DNA of 64,000 nucleotides from Verrucomicrobiales bacterium (GTDB lineage: Bacteria > Verrucomicrobiota > Verrucomicrobiia > Verrucomicrobiales > DEV007). The number at the start of each line of letters is the position of its first letter. Positions within the stretch are counted from its first letter, which is position 1. Made by a program: the position numbers and the translations under genes. Under the pieces are notes generated by a model. That model saw only the letters and a program-made list of their open reading frames with translations, had not been told where the DNA came from and ran no database searches. The stretch spans positions 1-64,000 of the forward strand of contig JAOFXR010000012.1 of NCBI GenBank assembly GCA_028047635.1, in the 5' to 3' direction. This document shows, in pieces, positions 29,905-39,627 of this stretch.

Positions 29905-32391
29905 CTAACACTCCGGATCGAGGCTGGCGGGGGCCTTGTAGTTCGGAAACTTGGTCGTGAGTTCCTGATTGAGTTGCTCTGCTTTCGCTTGATTTCCGAG
30001 TGAGCGGTAGGCGTTTACGGTTTTCAAAAGGGCCTTCGGAGTGACTTGGGGATCCATAAAAATCTGGCTGACGATAAGGTATTCCTTGAGTCCTTGTTCG
30101 AGATCACCCTCGGCTGCGGCAATATCACCGAGAAGCAGGCGTGCCTCGGCATTGGTTCTGCCTTCCTTTTGGGATCGAAGACTTTCCTGAGCACTCTGTC
30201 GTGAGGCTTTAAAATCGCGCAGACAATATTGAGCTTGGCCTCTCTCCAGATAAGCAGAGGCACGTTCGCTGGGTTTCTCTGTTTGGAGGAGATATTGATC
30301 AAAGGCGTTGATTGCTTCCCTGTGTTTCTTCAGCTCCATTCGAGCTTCGGCAAGGAGACGCCAGACGGAGGCAGACGTTTGTTTAGGCTTGTCTACGTCA
30401 GCAATCGCAGTGAGAAAATACTCGGCGTCTTTGAAGTTTTTACCAGCGGACAGTTTCCGACCGAGGTAGTCAATGATTTGAGGGGGAAGCGAGGCTCGCT
30501 TTTCACCCTCAGGTAGGGCTGGCTTGTCGAGGTAGCGTTTGGTTTCCGCTGAAAGCGCCTCGACGTCCTCGAGTTGGTAAAGCGCGATGACAGTGCGGAG
30601 GGTGGCTTTGTCGTCGTAGTCAGGATCGATATCGCGGGCTTTTTTCAGCTCAGGGACAGCGGCCTTGTAATCTTCAAGGTCAAACTTACCCACGCCGATC
30701 CAGTAGTGAGCTTCGCCAGCGCCATCGGTTTCGGGGAACTTCTCCAGAAGCGCCTCATAAGCGGCAATCATCTCGGGGATTTTCCGCTCATGGGCTAGAA
30801 TCAAAGCGACCTGCTGCATCGCAAACTCAGCTTCGGGAGCGTCGGGAAAACGCTTTGCGAGATCCTGATAGTCGCCGAGTGCAAACTGGTGATCGTCCTG
30901 TGCCTGATAGGCCATGGCCCGTTTCGCGAGCGCCGATGAGGTTAGCTTACTGTTGGAGTAGCGTTGAATGAAGCGGGATAGAGTGAGGATTCCATCCTGG
31001 CGATTGTCGGATTCAATTTCTGACCACCCTTGCTTATAAAGACGGGCTTCGAGGTATTTCTCGTCGATCTTGTCGGCGCGAACTTTCTTATAGGCGGTCG
31101 CTGCGTCATTGTAGTGTTTGATCGCAAACTCAGATCCGGGGCCGCTCGCTGAAGTATCGGCCTGATTGAAATGCCACTCCGCTTTCATGAGGTAAGCCAT
31201 GTCGATGAAAGAACTCTCGGGATCGACTTTGCGTTGTTTGTCCGCGAAGCGGCTCGCAAATTCGGGGAGGAGATTGTCGCCCGTCTGGTGCAAAATCTGA
31301 AGTTTGCGATAGCCGGCTTCGATGCCTTCTTTTTGATCGGAAAATTTCGCCTCAACGATGGAGTAGAGGCGGAGCGCGGATTCAAGGTCGCCGAGAATTC
31401 GGTAGGAGTGCCCTACAATAAGAATCAGTTTCGCCCTTGATTCATTGGGGGTGTTGTAGGCACCGGTGTTGTAGAGCCCGACCACTTTCTGGTAATCCTC
31501 TGCCGTGAAAGCATTGAAGATTGCGCCTACCTGGGCAAGTGATTTCCAAGGGCTGGTATCTGAAAATCGCAGTGCCAGATTGAGGAGCTTTTCGCTCTGC
31601 TCCACCTGTCCCACCTCGGAAGCAAGAAGCCCGCCCCGAACGATGGCTTCTTCTTTGATTTCTCTGTTCGAGGCCGTTTCGGAGAGGGCGATAAATTTTT
31701 CTAAAGCGGCTTCGGTTTCCCCAAGGTCGAATGAAAGCCGGGCCGTTTCGAGCAGGCACCGCTCATAGAAAGGATTTTTCTCAGGAGGAGCGCCTTCGAT
31801 GACAGCATTAAATTCGGCGAGGGCTTCCTTGCTCTTTTTCGTCAATTGAAGCGAACGGGCGTAATAGTAGCGTGCCTGGAGCTTGGCTTCTTCGGCGGTG
31901 AGTTCGTTTTTGGCAATCCTGAAATATTCGAGAGCGTTTGCGAAGTCACCCGCATTGTAACGGAGCACCGCGAGACGGTAGGCGCCAGAGCCTACAAAGG
32001 CGCCTTTTTGGTAGGTTTTAATCAGAAAGTCGAACGAGGTGATCGCGTCCGCTTCCTGGCCTGCCTTGAGGTAGCATTCACCGAGGCGGAACCAGGCGAT
32101 TTGCAAATTCGGGCTCTGAGGTTGCTCTTGAATGAAAATCTGATATTGCTGCGCGGCGAGAGCGAACTTGTCCCGGCCGTAGAGCATGTCGGCATAGGAG
32201 AGCACGTCTTCGACTTTTTTTTTCTGAGGCACCGGTTGAGCCACTTGCTGCGCTGGCAGGGGAGCCGCAAGACAGATAAAGAGGAGGGCAGCGATACCTC
32301 CGGTCACTTCTTTGGCGAAGTGCTGTAGTCCGACGGTTTTATTCAAAAGGGTCATAGATCCGAAAAGGAAAGGAGAAGGCGGGGACGACAA
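29905..32391 (-). CDS. Tetratricopeptide repeat protein (periplasmic)
   Basis: 828 aa with many TPR-like units (e.g. AWFRLGECYLKAGQEADAITSFDFLIKTYQ); N-terminal hydrophobic export signal. Confidence 0.88.
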   Translation of the reverse strand: MSSPPSPFLFGSMTLLNKTVGLQHFAKEVTGGIAALLFICLAAPLPAQQVAQPVPQKKKVEDVLSYADMLYGRDKFALAAQQYQIFIQEQPQSPNLQIAWFRLGECYLKAGQEADAITSFDFLIKTYQKGAFVGSGAYRLAVLRYNAGDFANALEYFRIAKNELTAEEAKLQARYYYARSLQLTKKSKEALAEFNAVIEGAPPEKNPFYERCLLETARLSFDLGETEAALEKFIALSETASNREIKEEAIVRGGLLASEVGQVEQSEKLLNLALRFSDTSPWKSLAQVGAIFNAFTAEDYQKVVGLYNTGAYNTPNESRAKLILIVGHSYRILGDLESALRLYSIVEAKFSDQKEGIEAGYRKLQILHQTGDNLLPEFASRFADKQRKVDPESSFIDMAYLMKAEWHFNQADTSASGPGSEFAIKHYNDAATAYKKVRADKIDEKYLEARLYKQGWSEIESDNRQDGILTLSRFIQRYSNSKLTSSALAKRAMAYQAQDDHQFALGDYQDLAKRFPDAPEAEFAMQQVALILAHERKIPEMIAAYEALLEKFPETDGAGEAHYWIGVGKFDLEDYKAAVPELKKARDIDPDYDDKATLRTVIALYQLEDVEALSAETKRYLDKPALPEGEKRASLPPQIIDYLGRKLSAGKNFKDAEYFLTAIADVDKPKQTSASVWRLLAEARMELKKHREAINAFDQYLLQTEKPSERASAYLERGQAQYCLRDFKASRQSAQESLRSQKEGRTNAEARLLLGDIAAAEGDLEQGLKEYLIVSQIFMDPQVTPKALLKTVNAYRSLGNQAKAEQLNQELTTKFPNYKAPASLDPEC

Positions 32392-32399
32392 GCCGAATC

Positions 32400-32813
32400 T
32401 CAGTCAGGTTTGGTCGTGGCAAAGGCCACATTCCAGATGCCTGCTTTTTTGATTTCGTCGAGAACGTGTATGATCGCCTGAAAATCAGCTTCTGAGGCGC
32501 CGCGCAAGATTACGGCCTGATCGGGATAGGCGTCTGAAATAGCCTTAAGTTTGGCAAGAAGCTCTTCTCGCGTGACATCCCGACCATTCAGGATGATGCC
32601 GCCATCGGCGCGGACGTTTACAATGATCTCACCTTGCTGACGGTCGGTATTTTCAGCTTCCTCTGCGGCAGGAACGGAAATGTCCATGTCACGCTCGAAG
32701 CGGGCAAACTGCCAGGTCACGATGAAAAAGATGAGAAGCTGAAACACAACGTCAATCATCGGAGCCAATTCCAGCTCGGCGCTTTGTTGAATGGAGGTAT
32801 CGCGAAATTTCAT
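32400..32813 (-). CDS. ExbD/TolR biopolymer transport protein
   Basis: ELAPMIDVVFQLLIFFIVTWQFARFERD; ILRGASEADFQAIIHVLDEIKKAG. Confidence 0.92.
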   Translation of the reverse strand: MKFRDTSIQQSAELELAPMIDVVFQLLIFFIVTWQFARFERDMDISVPAAEEAENTDRQQGEIIVNVRADGGIILNGRDVTREELLAKLKAISDAYPDQAVILRGASEADFQAIIHVLDEIKKAGIWNVAFATTKPD

Positions 32814-32840
32814 GGTCTCAGGAGTGGGCGGAATCTCCCG

Positions 32841-33656
32841 CTATTCGTTTTCGTTGTCGCGTCTCGCTGAGGCACGGTAGTTGGCGCGCTTATACTGGGC
32901 GGCGAGAAGGGCCATGATATGAGTCATTGCGGCTTCGAGCTCGGCGATCAGTTTCTGAACTTTTCCACGAAAAATCGAGTAAAAGATCAGAGCGGGGAGA
33001 CTGATGATGAGGCCAGCTGCAGTCGTCACGAGCGCTTGAGCCACTCCGGGAGCGAGTTCCATATGCTGTACTCCGGAAGATTTACCGATGCTTTCAAAGG
33101 CTCTGATCATTCCGAGGACCGTTCCGAGCAGTCCGACCATGGGAGCAATTCGTCCAATATCGTTCAGGTAGCTAATCCGGTTGTTGAGGATACTCGCCTG
33201 GCGGGTGCCTTCAGCCTCGGTTACTTCGCGGACTTCGTCGAAGCTTGCAGTCGGATTTTTCGTGGCGAAGTCGAGTGTCTTGTAAACGATTCGCGCAATA
33301 CATTCGTTTTCCCGGTTACAAACAGCAATGAGCCCGAGGTAATCTTGCTTCCGGATCAAGGCATCGGCAGCATTCATGAACTTGTCGCTCACAACGGTGC
33401 CCTGCCGAATCGTGAATATGTAGAAAATGATGAGAAGCACGGCGACGAACGAGAGCAGCGCCAGCGGAATCATGATGAAGGGACCTCCATCGACCAGGGA
33501 ATCCAGAATTGTCTGGGCTGTATTCGCTGCGGCTACGGCGGCTTCGGCGCTCAAATCTGTCGCAGCAGAAGGGGCGGGCGCGCTTTCCTGAGCGGTGAGA
33601 GAAACGACTACAGCCGAGACGCTGAGCAGTAAGATAAGGAATAAACGGGTCTTCAT
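32841..33656 (-). CDS. MotA/TolQ/ExbB proton channel family protein with signal peptide
   Basis: LNDIGRIAPMVGLLGTVLGMIRAFESI; VAQALVTTAAGLIISLPALIFYSIF. Confidence 0.93.
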   Translation of the reverse strand: MKTRLFLILLLSVSAVVVSLTAQESAPAPSAATDLSAEAAVAAANTAQTILDSLVDGGPFIMIPLALLSFVAVLLIIFYIFTIRQGTVVSDKFMNAADALIRKQDYLGLIAVCNRENECIARIVYKTLDFATKNPTASFDEVREVTEAEGTRQASILNNRISYLNDIGRIAPMVGLLGTVLGMIRAFESIGKSSGVQHMELAPGVAQALVTTAAGLIISLPALIFYSIFRGKVQKLIAELEAAMTHIMALLAAQYKRANYRASARRDNENE

Positions 33657-33946
33657 CCTGAGGGGAAACGAGTGGTGCGGGTATTGAATAATGAGAAAAC
33701 CTCCTGGTTAGAGGGCCTTCTCCCACCACGACTCGTGGCGTCGGAAGCTTACTCTCTCAGCGTCGCGTTGCAAATGCTCGGTCATTAATTCCTTTAACTA
33801 GGGTGGGTAAATTGCATGGTTATATTAAATATTAAAATTATTACAATTTAAGTATTTGCGTTGAAGAGGGGTGTTAATTCGGTTGAATTTATAATTAGTA
33901 TAAAAAAGTAATTAATTTACGGGCTTTTCGTCTCATATTCACACGA

Positions 33947-36086
33947 ATGAACCAATTTGGAGCAGGCTCCACGCAACCATCGTCCTCAGAGACGTTGTTT
34001 CCGGGATTCCCGACGCTGGATGTAAACCGTCTTTTCAAGGTGGTGAAGCAGCGGCTCTGGCTTGCTATATTGATTGCTTCCATCATTGTCGGGCCAGCGA
34101 TCTCCTATGTGATGCTGGCTCCCAAAATCTACCGCTATTCAGCGGTGATTTACGTGGATCCCAAGAAGGACGGCGCCGTTTTTGACGGGATTAAGGGAGC
34201 GAGTATGCCAAGTTTTGAGACCCTGGATGCGCTCAAGTCGATGGCGGGCGCCATCAGTAACGGAACGACCATCTTGCGAGTGGTCGATAAGCTTGAGCAT
34301 AGGAATGATCCCGATTTTTGAAGCCGAAGCCGGGTGGCTACACCGATTCGGAAGTGGTTAATTTTGTCGGGCCCAATGTATATGCTGATTTACAGAAGGG
34401 GACCCGGCTCATCGATGTGATGGTTAAAGATCGTTCTCCGGAGCGAGCCAAGTTGATGACTGAAGCGTTAATCAGCGAGTTTCAGGCCCTGATGCGGGAG
34501 CAAAATGTCGAGTCATCCTCAAAATCCCGGGGGGGCTCGAGAAAGAAATCGAAGATCAGCTAGTCAAAGTTCAACGGTATGAAAAGGAGCTCCAGGCATT
34601 TCGTCTTACCCATCCTGAAGTGTCCTTTTCCGAATCAAGCGATCATAGCTCGGCGACCTTGGGCGGTCTCGACAAATTACTAAGCGGGGCAAAAAATGAG
34701 GTCATCATGAGAAAGTCGGAGTATGAGCAGTTCGTTGCTCTCGACTCCGGTGACATTGAAGGGGTCCTGGGAATTGGGACCATTGGGACTGAGACTCACA
34801 TTCAGACGATTCTGGCAAAACGGAATGAGAAACGTGCGGAGTTTGCGAGTATTCAAACACAATTCGAGTCGGTGCACCCCAAATACCAACAATGTAAAAC
34901 CGAACTCGAGGGGTTGGAGCAGGAGGTTCGAACGGCCGCTGAAACGGTCGGCTAGGGCATCAAGAAGAGCTACGCGAGAGCAGTTGAAAGCGAGGAGCGT
35001 CTCGACGACACAGTGCGCGAACAGAAGCTGGAACTGATTAAAGTTGACGGTATCAAGCAGGAGTATCGCACATACCAGCGAAAGGTCGAAGCCGCCTATG
35101 CAACTTACGACAGTCTTCTTGATCGGATCAACGATATGGATGTTAGCGACGGCGTGGATGAAACCCTGATTCACGTTTTTTTCGAACCGATGGTTTCATC
35201 GAAGCCAATCTCTCTGAAGAAAAAACTCACCGTGATGATTGCCGGTGTCTTTGGTTCAATGTGCGGCATGGCGGTGGTTCTTGCGATTGGATTGCTGGCT
35301 CGAACCATGAACAGTCGTAAGCAGGTTGAGTCGACCTTGGGGCTATCCGTTCTTTCGGAACTACCTAAGGCCTTTGACAAGGACTGGGATCTGAAGGACT
35401 CACTTCTCGTTACCAGTCAGCCCAATTCACTCGTAAGTGAAAGTTTTCGGGCCTTACGGACTTCGCTCTCTTCATACACTCCTCGCAGCGTCATGGTGAC
35501 GAGTGCGTCCCCGGGCGAAGGGAAGAGTTTCTGCGCCGCTAATTTGGCGCTTCTTCAAGCGAATATGGGATACCGGACGTTGCTCGTGGATGCCGACTTC
35601 TGTAAGCCGCGTATGGCTGAGCTTTTCATTGATCCCATGAGAGGGGAGGCGGCGGAAGGGGCGCTAACCGCTCAGAATTTGTGCCAGGAAACGGTATGCC
35701 CCAACCTTTTCCTTCTTTCCTGTGGCCGCTTCACTTCGAATACCGGAGAGCCAATGAACGGCGAGATTTTCGCCCAGATGTTGCAGGACGCCTACACCGC
35801 GTTCGATTGCGTGATCATCGATACTTCGCCGGTCAACGTCGTGAGTGATACGCTGACCTATTCGCGCCATGCAGATGCCGTGGTTCTCGTCGTTCGATCA
35901 GGAAAAACGAAAACGGATGAAGCGCGTCATGCGATGCGGGAGTTGCAGCGCATGCGCGCGTCTCTCGCGGGATGCGTCCTCAACGGTTCTTCAAACTCGA
36001 ATAGGGACCAGGCAGCTTATGTGAAAGGCACTTCGCGGTCGAAGGCCACCGTTAAAGTGGGGCACAACCCGGCTCCTTCAGTCTAA
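33947..36086 (+). pseudogene. Wzz/Wzc-like polysaccharide copolymerase and BY-kinase, disrupted by two frameshifts and one in-frame TAG
   Basis: Pieces 33947..34321, 34318..34563, about 34530..34955 and 35013..36086 read as one protein. N-terminal Wzz TM (LWLAILIASIIVGPAISYVML), coiled coil, second TM, then Walker A SASPGEGKS, A' LLVDADFCKP and B CVIIDTSPV. TAG at 34953-34955 is in frame with the downstream piece. Confidence 0.8.
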
Positions 36087-36149
36087 TGCAAACCAAACTA
36101 AATACGGGATGGTTTCATCCTCTGCCTGATAATTTTAACAATTTCAGCA

Positions 36150-37127
36150 ATGAGTAGTTTTGGATTCGGAAAGCCCGGAACCAGTTCGATGCCGATGCGG
36201 CAGACAGCTGAGACTTCCCGTGCTCGCTATCACCGGCTGGTCGCGGGTGCTTTCGTGGCTGATCTCGTTGCGATTACGCTCGCTTTGACTATCGCTCTCT
36301 GGCTGAGATTTGAGACCAAGCTTTCAGAATTTGGTGTCACCTACTCGGGCGAGTTCTCCCCAGTTGATTACTTCCAGCACATTGCTGTCGGCGTTGTTCT
36401 GATGATGATTATTCTCGTCGATTTCAGGTTTTACACTCGCGCCAGTCTTCTCTCATATACAAATACGCTGCGCGTTATTTTCAAGGCGTCACTGATTTGG
36501 CTCCTTGCTTACCTCGCTCTAACACTCATCTTTAAATTCTACCCACCGGTGATTCTCCCTGATTCAGATCTGAAAAGTAAGCGGGATCCGCTGGGCTTTG
36601 TTTGTCTCGGTCGGGTCGTTCCCGAAAAAGAAATCGAGCGAATCATTCGTATCCTTTCGGCACTTCGCGAGAAAGGGTATCCAGTGACGTTGAAGTTGAT
36701 CGGCAATCTTGAAGACTCCGAATACAGTCGTCACCTCGCTAAAGTTCTGGAGCCCCATTCCGCGTGGGTGGAGCCGGTTGGTTTTTTGGACTTAGAAAAG
36801 AAGCAGGGAATTCTATCGAAGCAAACTTTCGCGATTCATGCCTGCCGGATCGAGGCCTTCGGGATTGCAGTGGCGGAGATGGCTTCAATGGGCTGCGTTC
36901 CTATGGTGCCTGCGACAGGAGGGGCGGTGGAAATCGTTCCTCAGCCTGAGTTTCAGTAAGAAACCGATGAAGAGGCCGTTTCCAAACTTATCGAGTTGAT
37001 TGAGAAGCCTGAAAAGGGAGACGCTTTTCGCAGCGAGCTGCTCGCACGTGTCGGGCAATTTGGTCCCGAAGTCTTTAAGAGAGAGTTGCGCGAACATGTG
37101 CTAAATTTCTCCTCTTCTCACCATTGA
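36150..37127 (+). pseudogene. Chimera of an undecaprenyl-phosphate sugar transferase N-terminal TM domain and a GT4 glycosyltransferase C-terminal half, with an in-frame TAA
   Basis: Residues 1 to ~130 (VAGAFVADLVAITLALTIALWLRFE...VDFRFYTRASLLSYTNTLRVIFKA...LALTLIFKFYPP) are PNPT-type TM segments. The rest (FVCLGRVVPEKEIERIIRILSALREKGYPVTLKLIGN...EAFGIAVAEMASMGCVPMVPATGGAVEIV) is GT-B GT4. TAA at 36957-36959; the frame continues (ETDEEAVSKLIELIEKPEKGDAF...) to TGA at 37125-37127. Confidence 0.8.
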
Positions 37128-37136
37128 TCTCATTTT

Positions 37137-37967
37137 ATGGGTTTTGCCACAAAAGTTGCACATCGTCTTCTCGACCCTGTGTTCTACCGTAAACATTTCC
37201 ATCAGTTAAAGCGGCCGTTTCGGCAGTTCGAAGATGCTCCTTTGTTGATCAGTCAGGATGATCTCAAGGCGGTTGAGAGCGCGCTCATTGTCGTGGCTCA
37301 TCCGGATGACGAGACCTTTTGCTCAGGGTTGATTTCCGCTCTGAAGTTGAATGGAGCAAGCGTGAGGTTGATTTGTGTCACCCGTGGCGAAGGCGGTCCT
37401 ACCGGTGGTGCCAAACGGGAAGATCTTGGCGGGATCCGTGAGAAAGAAATGGAGGCGGCTTGCCGCTCGTTGGAAGTGGATCAGGTCGTTTTTCTAGACC
37501 ATGTCGATCCTCTCGGCGGGGCCTATCGGGTTTACGCACCGGAGGTGAGTGTTTCTGATCTCGCTGAGGAAATGAGAAGTTATTCCGAAGCGGCTGATCT
37601 GATAGTATCTCACGGAAGTAACGGAGAGTATTGGCATGCGGCGCACCTGTTGGTTCACGCGGCGGTGGGAAGAGTGGTTGAAAGCGCGTCAGGTAAAGGG
37701 CCTGCCTGGCTTACCTTTCTTGCCCGGGATTCAGAGCACGTCATGCCTCACCTTCTCAACGAAGATGATGACGCCGATCTTCGATTGGACGCCTCTGATT
37801 TTCATGCGAAACGACTCGCCGCTTTGAACGCGCATCAGTCGCAGAGGGGGCTTTTTCGGCGATTTGCCGGCGGAACGACGGATGATTTTGTGGAGCGCAC
37901 TTCGGTGGAGTCCTATTGCGTGCAAGCAGGAAACATTGCAGGGCTCACAAGTCCCGGAAACGGTTGA
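37137..37967 (+). CDS. LmbE/PIG-L family deacetylase
   Basis: ALIVVAHPDDETFCSGLISAL; TRGEGGPTGG; SHGSNGEYWHAAHLLVHAAV. Confidence 0.92.
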   Translation: MGFATKVAHRLLDPVFYRKHFHQLKRPFRQFEDAPLLISQDDLKAVESALIVVAHPDDETFCSGLISALKLNGASVRLICVTRGEGGPTGGAKREDLGGIREKEMEAACRSLEVDQVVFLDHVDPLGGAYRVYAPEVSVSDLAEEMRSYSEAADLIVSHGSNGEYWHAAHLLVHAAVGRVVESASGKGPAWLTFLARDSEHVMPHLLNEDDDADLRLDASDFHAKRLAALNAHQSQRGLFRRFAGGTTDDFVERTSVESYCVQAGNIAGLTSPGNG

Positions 37968-39522
37968 TGAACGCGAAAGCGAGCGGGATCATCGCCGCGA
38001 CGCCGGTGGCAAAATCCCGGAAGGCGACACCCATGGGCTGACTTGCCGCCGAAGTCATCATTGAAAGGCAGGTTAGAAACGTGGATCCTAAAACGAAGAC
38101 ACCCAGAGGGGAAATGCGGCGGTGAATCCGGTCCGTGTGCATTGAGTCCTTGAGGCGATCAAAATACTGATACGCAATCGCTGCGACGAGAATAGTGGTG
38201 AGAGGTGCGTATTCCAGAAATGCATCAATTGAGATGACGGAATTGTAAATCCCGTGAGCGAAGACGACGCCGATAAAGGCGATCAGGAATTCTTCCATTC
38301 CATGGCCTTTACGTCGGACCATTCGTGCGAGATAAAAGCCCGCGACGCCCGTGAGAGAGAAGTGGAGCGGATTCGCGGTGAGGAGTCGAATCCAGCTGAT
38401 GAGTGAGTCACCCGGGCTACGTTGAAAATAGCCAATATTCTCGTTTACCGCAAAACCGAGCCCGACCATACCAGCAAGAATGAGCGCCTCGACCGGTTCA
38501 TTTCTTTTGAGAATCCATCCGAGTAGCGGAACAAAACAGAGAAGTTTGAGCGTCTCCTCTCTCAAGGCGACGCCGACGAGAAAGTAGAGAAACTGCGAAA
38601 TATCGGTATCCGTTGTCGACCAGACAAATCCCTGAATGCTTTCCTGAATCACAACTGCGAAAAGAGTCATGGTCGCGCTGAAAACGCCAAGCAGGAACGC
38701 AATCAGACTCATGGCAATTCTCGCGCGGGAAGAAACCCAGAAGCTGTTGAGAATCAGGCCCCAGACCAGAGCCGTGAAGAGTGCCGGAATTAGGTAAGGC
38801 GATAACCAGGAGTTGGCATCAGAGCGGAGAATGGCGAGCCCGAGACGGGGGTAGTCGCGAAGGTAGCTGTAATAATCAATGCGCGCTGCCGGACTGATCG
38901 AATTCTTGAATTTTGTATCGCCGAGCAGTTCTCTCAGGAGTGGACTGTCTTCGTTGTAGTGAGCCAGTGCGATCGCTGAGCGAAGCGAGTAATCGGAATG
39001 GTTCTCTTTGTCTGCCGCGGAAAGGTAGTATTCCAACCCTCGTTCATGTTCGCCTTTTTTGACGTAGAGATCACCGATAAACTCGTCCCTCCATCTGAGG
39101 TCGGCGGGCAGGCTTTCCAGCTTTTGGATAAATGAGTCAGGCTTCTCCGCGCTGAGCCCTTGCGTCCAAATTTCAATGGACTCTGTGTTGGCGTGGGGTT
39201 CGCCCGCACTCAGCTGTTTCGAGAACAGTTCAAGATGATCCCCTCGATCCCACTCTTGCCGTAAAAACAGGCAATTGAGGTCGTTGCGGCTCTCCAGAAA
39301 GGGGATTCCAAAGCGGATAAAGGAAATTAACTCCTCCTCACTGAGAGCTAGCTGACGTTCCGTAGCCTTCTCTTGAGGGCGTTCTGGCAGTGAATCGAAA
39401 AAATACGAAGTCAGAAAAGAGATCACCACCGCCACCGCTACAATCACGAGGGAACCGCGAATGAGAAAACTCTGATCGCGGGACCAGGTCGCCAGTTGAC
39501 GCTGAAAAGAATCTGAAATCAT
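37945..39522 (-). CDS. PrsW-family intramembrane metalloprotease with N-terminal extension
   Basis: Multiple TM segments; VALREETLKLLCF; GLGFAVNENIGYF; HFSLTGVAGFYLARM; FAHGIYNSV. Confidence 0.85.
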   Translation of the reverse strand: MISDSFQRQLATWSRDQSFLIRGSLVIVAVAVVISFLTSYFFDSLPERPQEKATERQLALSEEELISFIRFGIPFLESRNDLNCLFLRQEWDRGDHLELFSKQLSAGEPHANTESIEIWTQGLSAEKPDSFIQKLESLPADLRWRDEFIGDLYVKKGEHERGLEYYLSAADKENHSDYSLRSAIALAHYNEDSPLLRELLGDTKFKNSISPAARIDYYSYLRDYPRLGLAILRSDANSWLSPYLIPALFTALVWGLILNSFWVSSRARIAMSLIAFLLGVFSATMTLFAVVIQESIQGFVWSTTDTDISQFLYFLVGVALREETLKLLCFVPLLGWILKRNEPVEALILAGMVGLGFAVNENIGYFQRSPGDSLISWIRLLTANPLHFSLTGVAGFYLARMVRRKGHGMEEFLIAFIGVVFAHGIYNSVISIDAFLEYAPLTTILVAAIAYQYFDRLKDSMHTDRIHRRISPLGVFVLGSTFLTCLSMMTSAASQPMGVAFRDFATGVAAMIPLAFAFINRFRDL

Positions 39523-39627
39523 AGAAGGAGGCGAGTCATCGCCCGTTTTGTAGCCGCGGAATCGTATGGCATTTTCAGGACCTTCACAAGAGTTGCCTTG
39601 CGGCACGAAACTCTCTATCGTGCACCC

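Noticed and set aside
32919-33632. 237-aa plus-strand ORF
   Set aside because: Lies entirely antisense to the clear ExbB gene 32841..33656; composition is unlike a real protein.
2155-37127. In-frame TAA, TGA and TAG codons as evidence for stop-codon recoding or selenocysteine/pyrrolysine
   Set aside because: All three stop types occur within broken genes that also show frameshifts or deletions, while intact neighbouring genes use normal stops. The contexts (for example MKP*FDPSP, VLAPM*LLSL, PEFQ*ETDEE) are not known recoding sites. Pseudogenisation is simpler.
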